The position numbers were made by a program, and so were the translations under genes. Under the pieces are notes generated by a model. It was not told the DNA's origin, made no database searches, and saw only the letters and a list, made by a program, of their open reading frames with translations. DNA of 57,915 nucleotides, from positions 1 through 57,915 of the forward strand of contig JAFAYW010000092.1 in assembly GCA_019240125.1 (NCBI GenBank), given 5' to 3'. Positions 17,529-25,221 of this stretch are shown in pieces. Source of the DNA: Alphaproteobacteria bacterium (GTDB lineage: Bacteria; Pseudomonadota; Alphaproteobacteria; ATCC43930; CGMCC-115725). Every line of letters starts with the position of its first letter. Position 1 is the first letter of the stretch.

Positions 17529-18752
17529 ATGACAGACTGTTCTCGGCCTCGTTCGGCGGCGGATCTGATCCCGATCGCGCAGTCCCTGCGGCGGGAGTTC
17601 GAGGCGAGCGCTGCGGCGGTCGATGCCACCGGGGAATACCCGACACGAAATATGGAGCGGATCGCCGAGACCGGCCTTGATGCGATCTGCTTTCCGCGAG
17701 ACTGGGGCGGCGTCGCCACGCCGAAGCCGCATGAGATGATCGAGGCCGTCGCTGAAATCTTCACGGAGATAGCGGCGGGCGAGAGTTCGACGGCCCAGAT
17801 ATTCATGGTTCATCGCAACCTCGTCTTGGGAACGCTGTCGGGGACCGGTGTTTCGGATGCGTGGAAAAAGCGGATCTACAACGAGGTCCGCCACGAGGGC
17901 GCCCGGTTCTGCTCGCCCGCGTCTGAGCCGACCAAAAAACGTTTCAGTTTCAAGACTGCCTGCACGCCGGTCGAGGGCGGAGTGCGCATCAACGGCAGGA
18001 AGTATTTCGCGACCGGTTGCGAGGGTGCGCGATACGGCTGGCTGCCGGTATTGCTCGACGGCTATCCGAGCACGGAGGAGGGCGGGCTTTACAACGCCGT
18101 GGTGCGGCTCGATGGCGAGGGTGTTACCCTGCACCATGATTGGGACAATATGGGGCAGCGCGCGACGGGCAGCGGCTCGATCTCGTTCGAGAATGTTTTT
18201 ATTCCGGACGGGTTGCACTGGAAACCGCCGCCCGGCACCGATTTCCATTCGAACACCAATATCAGCGGACCCGCTTCGCAGATCGTAATGAGCTCAATCC
18301 TGTTGGGTATCGGTTTGGGCGCGCTGGATGCCATGTGTGCCTATGTCCGCGAGCGGGTGCGGCCCTCCGAGCCGGGCTGGGCAACTCAGGCGGACAGCCC
18401 GATCATCCAGCATCAGGTCGGGCGCTACTCCGCGATGCTGACCTCCGCCCGTGCCGCCCTGCGCGAGGCGGCCCGCGCCGTCGCCGAATTCGCGCGGGAT
18501 GGCGGCTCGCGCGCTGAGGTCTCGGTAAAGATGATGCAGGCCAAAGTCGCCATTATCGATGCAACCCTGACGACCGCCGGCGACGTCAATCGTCATTGCG
18601 GCGGGATGTCGACATCGAATGCGTTCAGGCTCGACCGGTTCTGGCGCAATGCGCGGGCGCTGAGCACACACGATTCCCAGGATATCAAGCTGCAGCAGAT
18701 CGGACGTTACGTGCTGTCCGGAACGGAGCCTCCGATCGATTATGTCACCTGA
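17529..18752 (+). CDS. Acyl-CoA dehydrogenase-like flavoprotein
   Basis: A 407-residue protein of the acyl-CoA dehydrogenase fold. The N-terminal helical domain (about 1-125) includes ETGLDAICFPRDWGG. The middle beta domain includes INGRKYFATGCEGARY, in the place of the flavin-contacting strand. The C-terminal helical bundle contains YSAMLTSARAALREAARAVA and HCGGMSTSNAFRLDRFWRNA. That last part resembles the flavin-dependent monooxygenase branch (DszC/SfnB-like) as much as true dehydrogenases, and the usual catalytic glutamate is not evident. It may act on a non-CoA substrate. CAGGAG lies 8-9 bases before the ATG. It starts a plus-strand run with the ABC transporter genes. Confidence 0.82.
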   Translation: MTDCSRPRSAADLIPIAQSLRREFEASAAAVDATGEYPTRNMERIAETGLDAICFPRDWGGVATPKPHEMIEAVAEIFTEIAAGESSTAQIFMVHRNLVLGTLSGTGVSDAWKKRIYNEVRHEGARFCSPASEPTKKRFSFKTACTPVEGGVRINGRKYFATGCEGARYGWLPVLLDGYPSTEEGGLYNAVVRLDGEGVTLHHDWDNMGQRATGSGSISFENVFIPDGLHWKPPPGTDFHSNTNISGPASQIVMSSILLGIGLGALDAMCAYVRERVRPSEPGWATQADSPIIQHQVGRYSAMLTSARAALREAARAVAEFARDGGSRAEVSVKMMQAKVAIIDATLTTAGDVNRHCGGMSTSNAFRLDRFWRNARALSTHDSQDIKLQQIGRYVLSGTEPPIDYVT

Positions 18753-18791
18753 CAAGCCGGGGCAGCGGACAGTAGTGAACGCAGCGAGCGA

Positions 18792-19979
18792 GTGTCTCCG
18801 ACGGTGACGGCGGTTAACGCGAGCGCTGGTGTCACCTCGAAGGGGGCAACGAACACCCGCGAGGTGGCGGCCGCGTCACCGCGCGGTGCGTCTGTCGAAC
18901 TCGTCGCCGTGACACGGACTTTCGGGTCCGTCACGGCAGTGGACAAGCTGACGCTCGCGGTCGAGGCCGGCGAGTTTCTGACATTGCTCGGCCCCAGCGG
19001 CTCCGGAAAATCGACAGTGCTGATGCTGCTCGCGGGGTTTCTTGAACCTGGCGCGGGCGAAATCCGAGTTGACGGGCGTAATATCTCGCGCGTGCCGGCG
19101 CACCGGCGCAACCAGGGTGTCGTCTTCCAGAACTACGCCCTCTTTCCGCATATGACCGTGCGTGAAAACCTCGCCTATCCGCTAGCCGCCCGCGGTATCG
19201 GCGGCGCGCAGCGAGACGCGCTGATTGTGCGCACGGGCGAGCGCGTTCGCATCCAGGAACTGCTTGACCGATATCCGCATCAATTGAGCGGCGGCCAGCA
19301 GCAGCGTGTCGCGCTGGCGCGCGCGTTGGTATTTCAGCCGCCTCTGCTGCTGATGGACGAGTCGCTGAGCGCCCTCGACCGGAATCTGCGCGAGGAGATG
19401 CAGTACGAGCTTAAGGAGCTCCACCACCAGCTGCGCACCACGATCATCTTCGTCACGCACGACCAGGGCGAGGCGTTGACGATGTCCGATCGCGTCGCCG
19501 TACTCCAGGCCGGGTCCTTGGCGCAGCTCGGTCGGCCACGCGAGATCTACGAACGGCCCGTCAATTCCTTCGTCGCCCGCTTTCTGGGCGATACCAATTT
19601 CCTTGATGCCACGGTTGGCGGCAGCAGCGGCGACATTGTCGAAATCAAGACCAGCGCGGGCTATTGCCTCTTTGCTTCGGCGACTGAGGCAACGCCGGCG
19701 GGCCGCAAATTGCGTGCCATGGTTCGTCCCGAGGCGCTGGAACTGCTTGCTCCTGGCGGGATGGATCAACCATCACCGGATGGTACATCAGCGACACGGC
19801 TTACCGGTCGGATCGACCGCGCGGTCTTTGTCGGCGGCTTTCATCGCTACTGGATCCGTATCGGTGATAGCGAGCTCTGCGCGAAAGTGCCGACCATGAC
19901 GCGCCAGCGTGTGTTTGGTGTCGGTGACGCAGTGGATGTGGTGATCCACGCCAAGGACCTGTTGTTGCTGCAGGACTGA
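18792..19979 (+). CDS. ABC transporter ATP-binding protein, PotA/FbpC type
   Basis: A 395-residue ATPase starting at GTG. The nucleotide-binding domain shows Walker A GPSGSGKST, a Q-loop in VVFQNYALFPHMTV, the signature LSGGQQQRVALARAL, Walker B LLLMDESLSALD and the H-loop IFVTHDQGEA. A TOBE-type domain follows (about 285-395). MalK/PotA-like ATPases of this build energise importers for polyamines, iron or sugars. The following genes supply a binding protein and permeases, so this is the motor of that importer. The first 35 residues before the domain are low complexity, so the true start may lie further in. Confidence 0.93.
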   Translation: MSPTVTAVNASAGVTSKGATNTREVAAASPRGASVELVAVTRTFGSVTAVDKLTLAVEAGEFLTLLGPSGSGKSTVLMLLAGFLEPGAGEIRVDGRNISRVPAHRRNQGVVFQNYALFPHMTVRENLAYPLAARGIGGAQRDALIVRTGERVRIQELLDRYPHQLSGGQQQRVALARALVFQPPLLLMDESLSALDRNLREEMQYELKELHHQLRTTIIFVTHDQGEALTMSDRVAVLQAGSLAQLGRPREIYERPVNSFVARFLGDTNFLDATVGGSSGDIVEIKTSAGYCLFASATEATPAGRKLRAMVRPEALELLAPGGMDQPSPDGTSATRLTGRIDRAVFVGGFHRYWIRIGDSELCAKVPTMTRQRVFGVGDAVDVVIHAKDLLLLQD

Positions 19980-20017
19980 CACATGCATTGGCGGTCTTTG
20001 CGACAGGGAGACGCTGA

Positions 20018-21094
20018 ATGAACAGAAGGCGGTTCGGCGCATTGACAACCGGCGCGCTCCTTTTCACGCCTTTCGTCGCTAAGGCGCAGAGTGAGGCGAT
20101 TACGGTGCATGTCAGCGGCGGGTTTTACGGAGACGGAAACATAAAAGCCTTTACCGAGCCGTTTGAAAAGGCGACGGGGATTCACGTCAACGCTGTGAAG
20201 TCCGAGGTCCCGGCAGCGCAGTTCGAGCTGGCCGCCAGAAGCGGCTCGCTCGACATCGACTCATTTCTGACCACCGAGGCTGACGGCACTCGTTTCGCCC
20301 GCGAGGGTTATCTCGCCGACATCGACTACTCGGGTTTCGACCGGAAGGACCTGGCTGGCCTGAGCGCAGTGGCGCGCAAAATCTGGGGTACGGAAAGCAT
20401 CGAGGCCGGATTCGTCCTGTCGATCAACGCGAAGGCGCATCCGGCAGGCGCGCCGCGGCCGGGCAGCTGGCGTGATTTCTGGGATTACGAAAAATTCCCC
20501 GGTGTACGGACGCTGCAGAGCGGGCAGGCGGGAACCCAAGGCCCTTGGGAGGAAGCGCTGCTCGCGGATGGCGTTGCAATGGGCGACCTGTACCCCCTCG
20601 ACATCGATAGGGTATTCCGCAGCCTCGACCGGGTGAAAGCGCAGATACGGAAATGGTGGGTCCAGGGTAACGATGTGCAGCAGCTCTTTAATTCCGGTGT
20701 CGTTGACATAGGGATGAATTTCGATGGCCGGGCGCTCGCGCTGCAGGCCGCGGGCAAGCCCGTCGACATCGAGTACAATGAGGCCAAGGTCTACGGTGTC
20801 TACTGGGTCATCCCGAAGGCCTCGAAGCGTCAGGCGGCGACGCAGAAATTTATCGCCTTTGCCAGTCGCGCCGAGCAGCAGGCCGCGCTCGCGAATATCA
20901 CCAAATACGCACCATCAAATTCCACGGCCTACAATTTCATTGAGCCCGATATCGCCAGAAAACTGATCAGCTATCCGGAGAACTCGAAAAATTCGTTCCG
21001 GCTGAACGGCGCCTGGTTCGCCGAAACCGGACCGGATGGAAAAGCCAATTCCGCACGGCTGGTCGAGCGCTGGAACGAATGGATCGTTCAATAA
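20018..21094 (+). CDS. Extracellular solute-binding protein, spermidine/putrescine or iron type
   Basis: A 358-residue binding protein with a signal peptide (NRRRFGALTTGALLFTPFVA, cleavage near KAQS). The mature part shows the type II binding-protein fold used by PotD/AfuA proteins: ITVHVSGGFYGDGNIKAFTE, FEKATGIHVNAV, an SWRDFWDYEKFPG segment and NGAWFAETGPDG near the end. GGGAGA lies before the ATG. It delivers ligand to the adjacent ABC permease and ATPase. The ligand cannot be told from the sequence; polyamine-like and ferric ligands are both possible. Confidence 0.9.
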   Translation: MNRRRFGALTTGALLFTPFVAKAQSEAITVHVSGGFYGDGNIKAFTEPFEKATGIHVNAVKSEVPAAQFELAARSGSLDIDSFLTTEADGTRFAREGYLADIDYSGFDRKDLAGLSAVARKIWGTESIEAGFVLSINAKAHPAGAPRPGSWRDFWDYEKFPGVRTLQSGQAGTQGPWEEALLADGVAMGDLYPLDIDRVFRSLDRVKAQIRKWWVQGNDVQQLFNSGVVDIGMNFDGRALALQAAGKPVDIEYNEAKVYGVYWVIPKASKRQAATQKFIAFASRAEQQAALANITKYAPSNSTAYNFIEPDIARKLISYPENSKNSFRLNGAWFAETGPDGKANSARLVERWNEWIVQ

Positions 21095-21834
21095 GCGATG
21101 GCGCGGCGCCAGCCGCGGTGTGGCGAGGCGTTGGCCGCGAGCACAGGCGGGCGCTGGCGATCGCCGTGCTGGCGGTTCCCGCCTTGCTGTTCACGGTCGC
21201 GTTCTTCATCTATCCGCTGTGGCAGCTGGTAACCCTCAGCCTCGATCTGCCGCATCTGCGGTTGCACTATTACCTGCGCTTTGTCACCACCGCAGCTTAT
21301 GTGGATACGGCGCTGTGGACACTGGCCGCTTGCGTCGCGATCACCGTGTTCTGTCTGGCACTGGGCTATCCGACGGCGCTGTTGCTGAGCCGCGCGGCAC
21401 GTCGCGGTCACAGCTATCTTCTCGCGCTGGTGGTACTGCCCTACCTGACCAGCTTGCTGGTGCGCACCTATGCGTGGATGGTGCTGCTCGCCGATGAGGG
21501 GCCGATCAACCGGGCGCTTCTGGCGATCGGAGTCGTGTCGCGCCCGCTGACACTGCTGTTCAGCACGACCGGCGCATTCATCGGCATGGTGCACCTGATG
21601 CTGCCATTGATGATCATGCCGCTCTATTCGGTGATGTACGCTATTCCCGATGCGCAGATGCTGGCGGCTGCCGCCTTGGGTGGGGGTCCGGTCCGGGCCT
21701 TTCTCAAGGTGTTCATGCCGCAGAGTGTTCCCGGGATCCGCAGCGGCTGCACCCTGGTCTTTGCGGTGTCGCTCGGCTTCTACATCACCCCCGCCGCGCT
21801 CGGCAGCCCAAGGACACGATGCTGGCGAACCTGA
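21079..21834 (+). CDS. ABC transporter permease, 5' part of a gene split by a frameshift
   Basis: 251 residues. The first permease unit of a PotB/FbpB-like protein has six predicted helices, beginning with ALAIAVLAVPALLFTVAFFI. It has the cytoplasmic EAA-type loop near AAAALGGGPVRAFLKVFMPQ. The frame ends in an aberrant SPRTRCWRT tail, where relatives continue as SPKDTMLANLIAS. That continuation is present in the -1 frame, so one base appears to be missing near 21807-21812. It overlaps the binding-protein gene by 16 bases. Either the locus is a pseudogene, or the base call is wrong, or the frameshift is bypassed. Confidence 0.8.
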   Translation: MDRSISDGAAPAAVWRGVGREHRRALAIAVLAVPALLFTVAFFIYPLWQLVTLSLDLPHLRLHYYLRFVTTAAYVDTALWTLAACVAITVFCLALGYPTALLLSRAARRGHSYLLALVVLPYLTSLLVRTYAWMVLLADEGPINRALLAIGVVSRPLTLLFSTTGAFIGMVHLMLPLMIMPLYSVMYAIPDAQMLAAAALGGGPVRAFLKVFMPQSVPGIRSGCTLVFAVSLGFYITPAALGSPRTRCWRT

Positions 21835-22862
21835 TCGCGTCGCTGATCGGCGGCGCGCTCGACTTCAAATTCGCCGCCGCGATTTCGGTCGTGATGCTTG
21901 TCGCGACGCTGCTGTTCTATTTCCTGGTCGGCGGCGGGCTTGGCGCGCTGCGCCAGCATCACGCGCCGCCGCGGCGCTCCCGAGCCCGGTGGCGCATCGG
22001 CCGGGCTATTGAGAACTCCGCCGTCGCAAACCGCTGGGCGGCGCTGTTATGGTCACTGCGGGCCGGCCGCCCTCGCCTGGTACGGCATCTCGGCGCTTAC
22101 CTGCTCGCGTTCTATGGCGGCGCGGTGCTGCTGTTTCTCATCGCGCCCAGCATCATGGTCGTCGCGATGTCGTTCAGCGGCGAGGACGTTCTCGGCTTCC
22201 CGCCCGAAAGCTGGTCGCTCCGCTGGTACGAGGCCTATTTCGATGACCCCTCCTGGCTCGCGGCTACCTGGGTCAGTCTGAAGATCGCGGCCATGAGCAC
22301 GGCGCTGTCGCTGCTGCTTGGCATCGGCGCGGCTTACGCGCTGGTGCGCGGCCCCGGTTGGCTGCGCAATTCCGGATATGCGCTGCTGTTGGCGCCGCTG
22401 ATGGTGCCCTCGGTGGTCATGGCGGTCGGGCTGTTTGGCGTCCTGGCCGAATGGCACCTCCTTGGCACATCGACCGGCATTCTGCTCGCCCATACCAGCC
22501 TCGGCATTTCGTATGTCGTGATCATTGTCGGCGCCACGCTGACCGGGCTCGATCCACGTCTCGAACTCGCCTCGGCCAGCCTCGGGGCGAGCCGCCTGCG
22601 CACGGCGACACGGATCGTCCTGCCGCTGATCCTGCCGGGCGTCATGGGCGCCGCCATCTTCGCCTTTATCAACTCGTTCGATGAAGTCGTAGTAACCAGC
22701 TTTATCGCGAGCCTGCGGATCGAGACTCTGCCGCTGAAGATCTGGGAGGATATCCGTTACGCCATCGATCCGACGGTCGCCGCCATATCGGCGATGCTGA
22801 TCGCGGTACCGGTCGTCCTTCTGCCGTTCGTGCGCCGCCGCGGCGGGCCCATCCAGTTCTAG
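21819..22862 (+). CDS. ABC transporter permease, 3' part (end of unit one fused to unit two)
   Basis: 347 residues. The first 50 (MLANLIASLIGGALDFKFAA onward) complete the last helix of the first permease unit. A basic linker of about 50 residues then leads into a full second permease unit starting at LGAYLLAFYGGAVLLFLIAP. Its EAA loop is ELASASLGASRLRTATRIVL. Between the two units there is no ATG, GTG or TTG in frame, so the second permease was never a separate protein. The intact gene encodes a single fused two-unit permease of roughly 594 residues, as in FbpB-type iron permeases. The ATG at 21819 is therefore probably not a natural start. Confidence 0.8.
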   Translation: MLANLIASLIGGALDFKFAAAISVVMLVATLLFYFLVGGGLGALRQHHAPPRRSRARWRIGRAIENSAVANRWAALLWSLRAGRPRLVRHLGAYLLAFYGGAVLLFLIAPSIMVVAMSFSGEDVLGFPPESWSLRWYEAYFDDPSWLAATWVSLKIAAMSTALSLLLGIGAAYALVRGPGWLRNSGYALLLAPLMVPSVVMAVGLFGVLAEWHLLGTSTGILLAHTSLGISYVVIIVGATLTGLDPRLELASASLGASRLRTATRIVLPLILPGVMGAAIFAFINSFDEVVVTSFIASLRIETLPLKIWEDIRYAIDPTVAAISAMLIAVPVVLLPFVRRRGGPIQF

Positions 22863-22889
22863 AGACAAATCCCAACGGGAAGGACTGTC

Positions 22890-23843
22890 GTGGAGTTCAG
22901 GAACGTCGGCAGATCGGGCCTGCGCGTGTCACTCATCGGTCTCGGCTGCAACAACCTCGGTGGACGCATCGACCTTGAGGCGTCGCGCAAGGTGGTGCAC
23001 CGGGCGCTCGACCGCGGCATCACATTTTTCGACACCGCGGACATATATGGCAATGTACACGGCCATCTAGGCGGGTCGGAATCGGCCCTCGGCCAGATCC
23101 TCGCCGATCGCCGCAAGGACATTGTGCTCGCCACCAAGTTCGGGATGGGATTGCGCGAAGAGCGCGACTTCAGGGGTGGTGGATCGCGCCGCTACATCGT
23201 GCAGGCCGTTGAGGCGAGCCTGCGGCGTCTGCGGACCGACTGGATCGATCTCTATCAGCTGCATATGCGCGACGTGACGACGCCAATCGAGGAGACGCTG
23301 CGCGCTCTCGACGATCTCGTGCATCAGGGCAAGGTGCGTTATCTCGGCTGCTCGAACCTGGCTTCCTGGCAGGTCGTCGAGGCACAGTGGACGGCCCGGC
23401 ATCACGGCCTGAACGCGTTCGTTTCCTGCCAGGAGGAATACAGCCTGCTCATGCGCGGCATAGAGACCGATCGGATGCCGGTGGCCAGCGCTTACGGTCT
23501 CGGCATCATTCCTTATTTTCCCCTGGCAAGCGGGTTACTGACGGGAAAATATCAACACGGTGTCGAGTCGCCGGCGGGGACGCGCTTCAGGAACACACCT
23601 TCCCTCGCCAATCTCTTCATGACGCCAGCCAACTGGGCCAAAATCGAGAAACTTGCGGCCTTCGCCAAGGCGCGCGACCGCACATTGCTCGAGCTCGCCT
23701 TGAGTTGGCTGGCAGCCAGGCCGCAGGTCAGCAGCATCATCGCCGGCGCGACCCACCCCGACCAGGTTGACCGGAATGTTGCTGCCGTGCGGCGGATGCT
23801 CGACGCGCCCGACATTGCTCAGGTCGACGAAATCAGTGCCTGA
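22890..23843 (+). CDS. Aldo/keto reductase
   Basis: A 317-residue NADPH-dependent oxidoreductase with the (beta/alpha)8 barrel fold. The catalytic tetrad is visible: Asp and Tyr in FFDTADIYGN, Lys in VLATKFGM and His in LYQLHMRD. The cofactor end is represented by SIIAGATHPDQVDRNVAA. The N-terminus (MEFRNVGRSGLRVSLIGLGC) is that of the voltage-channel-beta/YajO-like AKR group. It begins 27 bases after the permease gene with AACGGGAAGG nearby, so it may be the last gene of the importer operon and may reduce the carbonyl of the imported compound. The substrate is unknown. Confidence 0.92.
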   Translation: MEFRNVGRSGLRVSLIGLGCNNLGGRIDLEASRKVVHRALDRGITFFDTADIYGNVHGHLGGSESALGQILADRRKDIVLATKFGMGLREERDFRGGGSRRYIVQAVEASLRRLRTDWIDLYQLHMRDVTTPIEETLRALDDLVHQGKVRYLGCSNLASWQVVEAQWTARHHGLNAFVSCQEEYSLLMRGIETDRMPVASAYGLGIIPYFPLASGLLTGKYQHGVESPAGTRFRNTPSLANLFMTPANWAKIEKLAAFAKARDRTLLELALSWLAARPQVSSIIAGATHPDQVDRNVAAVRRMLDAPDIAQVDEISA

Positions 23844-23888
23844 CAGCGATCCGCAACGTGAGGCACCTCCGGGGTTGAGTAATCTGCG

Positions 23889-25034
23889 TCAGACGCCAGC
23901 GGCTGAGGCGTCGCGGCAACGAATCAGCACGAAGTTGCTGCCTTTGACGGCGTAGACATTGGTCCGCGGGTCGCTCAGGTCCGGCTGCCCGTTTTTATAG
24001 ATGATGTTGTCGCTGTTGATCGGTCCGTGCTGGTTGTGCTCGAGCTCGCCCGGCTGGTCGGGGCTGCCGGTGACGAATTCCTGCGCCAGGATCATGCGGT
24101 CGCCGAACTGAGGCAGGCCGGTATTGCCGATCGCCATCATGTCGTTGGTCGCCCAGCGCCAGCCGGCTGGCACGCGCGTCCAGGCGAAGACATGCGTGCC
24201 GCCGGGTTTCTGTGCGATCGTAATACTCCCGGGCAGAAAGTCGCTCCATTGCGCTTGCGCAAACGGGCGGTTGATCACATCCACGACGCCGGCGCGCTGC
24301 GCCTGTTGAAACAGCGGCAGCATCTGCGCCGATGATTGGCAATTCGTCAGGGCATCGCTCATGCCGGCAAGCTGGTCCGGAAATTCGCGTTTCAGCTGCG
24401 CCAGCACATATTTCGAGATTGCCGCCGTACAGCCCTCGGCACCCAGGCTGGCGCCGGTCTGGTTGTCACCCGGCGTCGGCAGTTCGGCTGCGCCGCCGAA
24501 AATCGACAGCTGCTCGGCCCGCTCGGCGAATTGATTGGCGGGCGGCGGCCCCGCCAGCGATGTCATGAAGCGGAATTGCTTCAATATCTCGTCTTGCCTG
24601 TCGGCATCCATCGGCACCAGCGCAACCATCCACGATGGGATGTCCATTTGTGTGAGTCCGCTCTGCACATCGGACGGCAGGGATTGCCAGCGCTGCTGCC
24701 ACGCGCCACTCAGCCCCAGGCTGGTGACGGCGGATGGCAGCCATCTCGCCCTCCGCTGTACGTCGCGTAAGAGCCAAGCCGGCGCCGAGGATGTCGGATC
24801 GGTGTTGGTCCAATCGCCGGCGCTGGAGGTCGCCTGTGCTGGAGCCGGTGTGGGCGCCGGCACGGGTGCCGGTGTTGGCACAGTTGGTGCGGTATTCGAG
24901 GCGTTATCAGCCGGGCCGGGTATGGTGTCAAACGTCACCTGCGATAAATCTGGTGCCGGTGACAAGTCTGGTGCTGGCGCGGGTGAATCGCTGCGGCCAC
25001 GCAAAAGCCCGATCACATTGTCGAAAATGCCCAC
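23889..25034 (-). CDS. Hypothetical protein, possible NlpC/P60-like cysteine peptidase fold
   Basis: 381 residues. Residues 1-85 are a Pro/Ala-rich low-complexity segment with repeats of PAPDLS and PAPAPTPAP type. The rest is globular. A Cys early in a helix (GAEGCTAAISKYVLAQL) is followed about 75 residues later by GSITIAQKPGGTHVFAWTRV and then an Asn (WRWATNDMMAIGNTG). This spacing and the GDIAI/HV pattern resemble the Cys-His-polar triad of NlpC/P60 or CHAP enzymes. That is an inference from motif layout, with no overall family match. No signal peptide is obvious. It stands alone between convergent and divergent neighbours. Confidence 0.6.
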   Translation of the reverse strand: MGIFDNVIGLLRGRSDSPAPAPDLSPAPDLSQVTFDTIPGPADNASNTAPTVPTPAPVPAPTPAPAQATSSAGDWTNTDPTSSAPAWLLRDVQRRARWLPSAVTSLGLSGAWQQRWQSLPSDVQSGLTQMDIPSWMVALVPMDADRQDEILKQFRFMTSLAGPPPANQFAERAEQLSIFGGAAELPTPGDNQTGASLGAEGCTAAISKYVLAQLKREFPDQLAGMSDALTNCQSSAQMLPLFQQAQRAGVVDVINRPFAQAQWSDFLPGSITIAQKPGGTHVFAWTRVPAGWRWATNDMMAIGNTGLPQFGDRMILAQEFVTGSPDQPGELEHNQHGPINSDNIIYKNGQPDLSDPRTNVYAVKGSNFVLIRCRDASAAGV

Positions 25035-25221
25035 TCGGGTGTCCTCCCCGACGCTGCCGTATGGTTAATAAACAATGCGGCTCGTCGCAGGCAGCAGCCT
25101 AACCGGTTCGACCGCTCCGCGCACCGGCTCGCGCAAATTAGCGTGACTGCCGAGACGGGTGCGGGATAATCGTCAGAGAGCAACGCATCTTGCCCCGTAC
25201 GGGGCCCGTCGGAGGTTAGTC

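Noticed and set aside
21795..21825. Programmed -1 frameshift site in the permease gene
   Set aside because: CCCAAGG does not fit the X-XXY-YYZ heptamer and no downstream stimulator is evident; a lost base is simpler.
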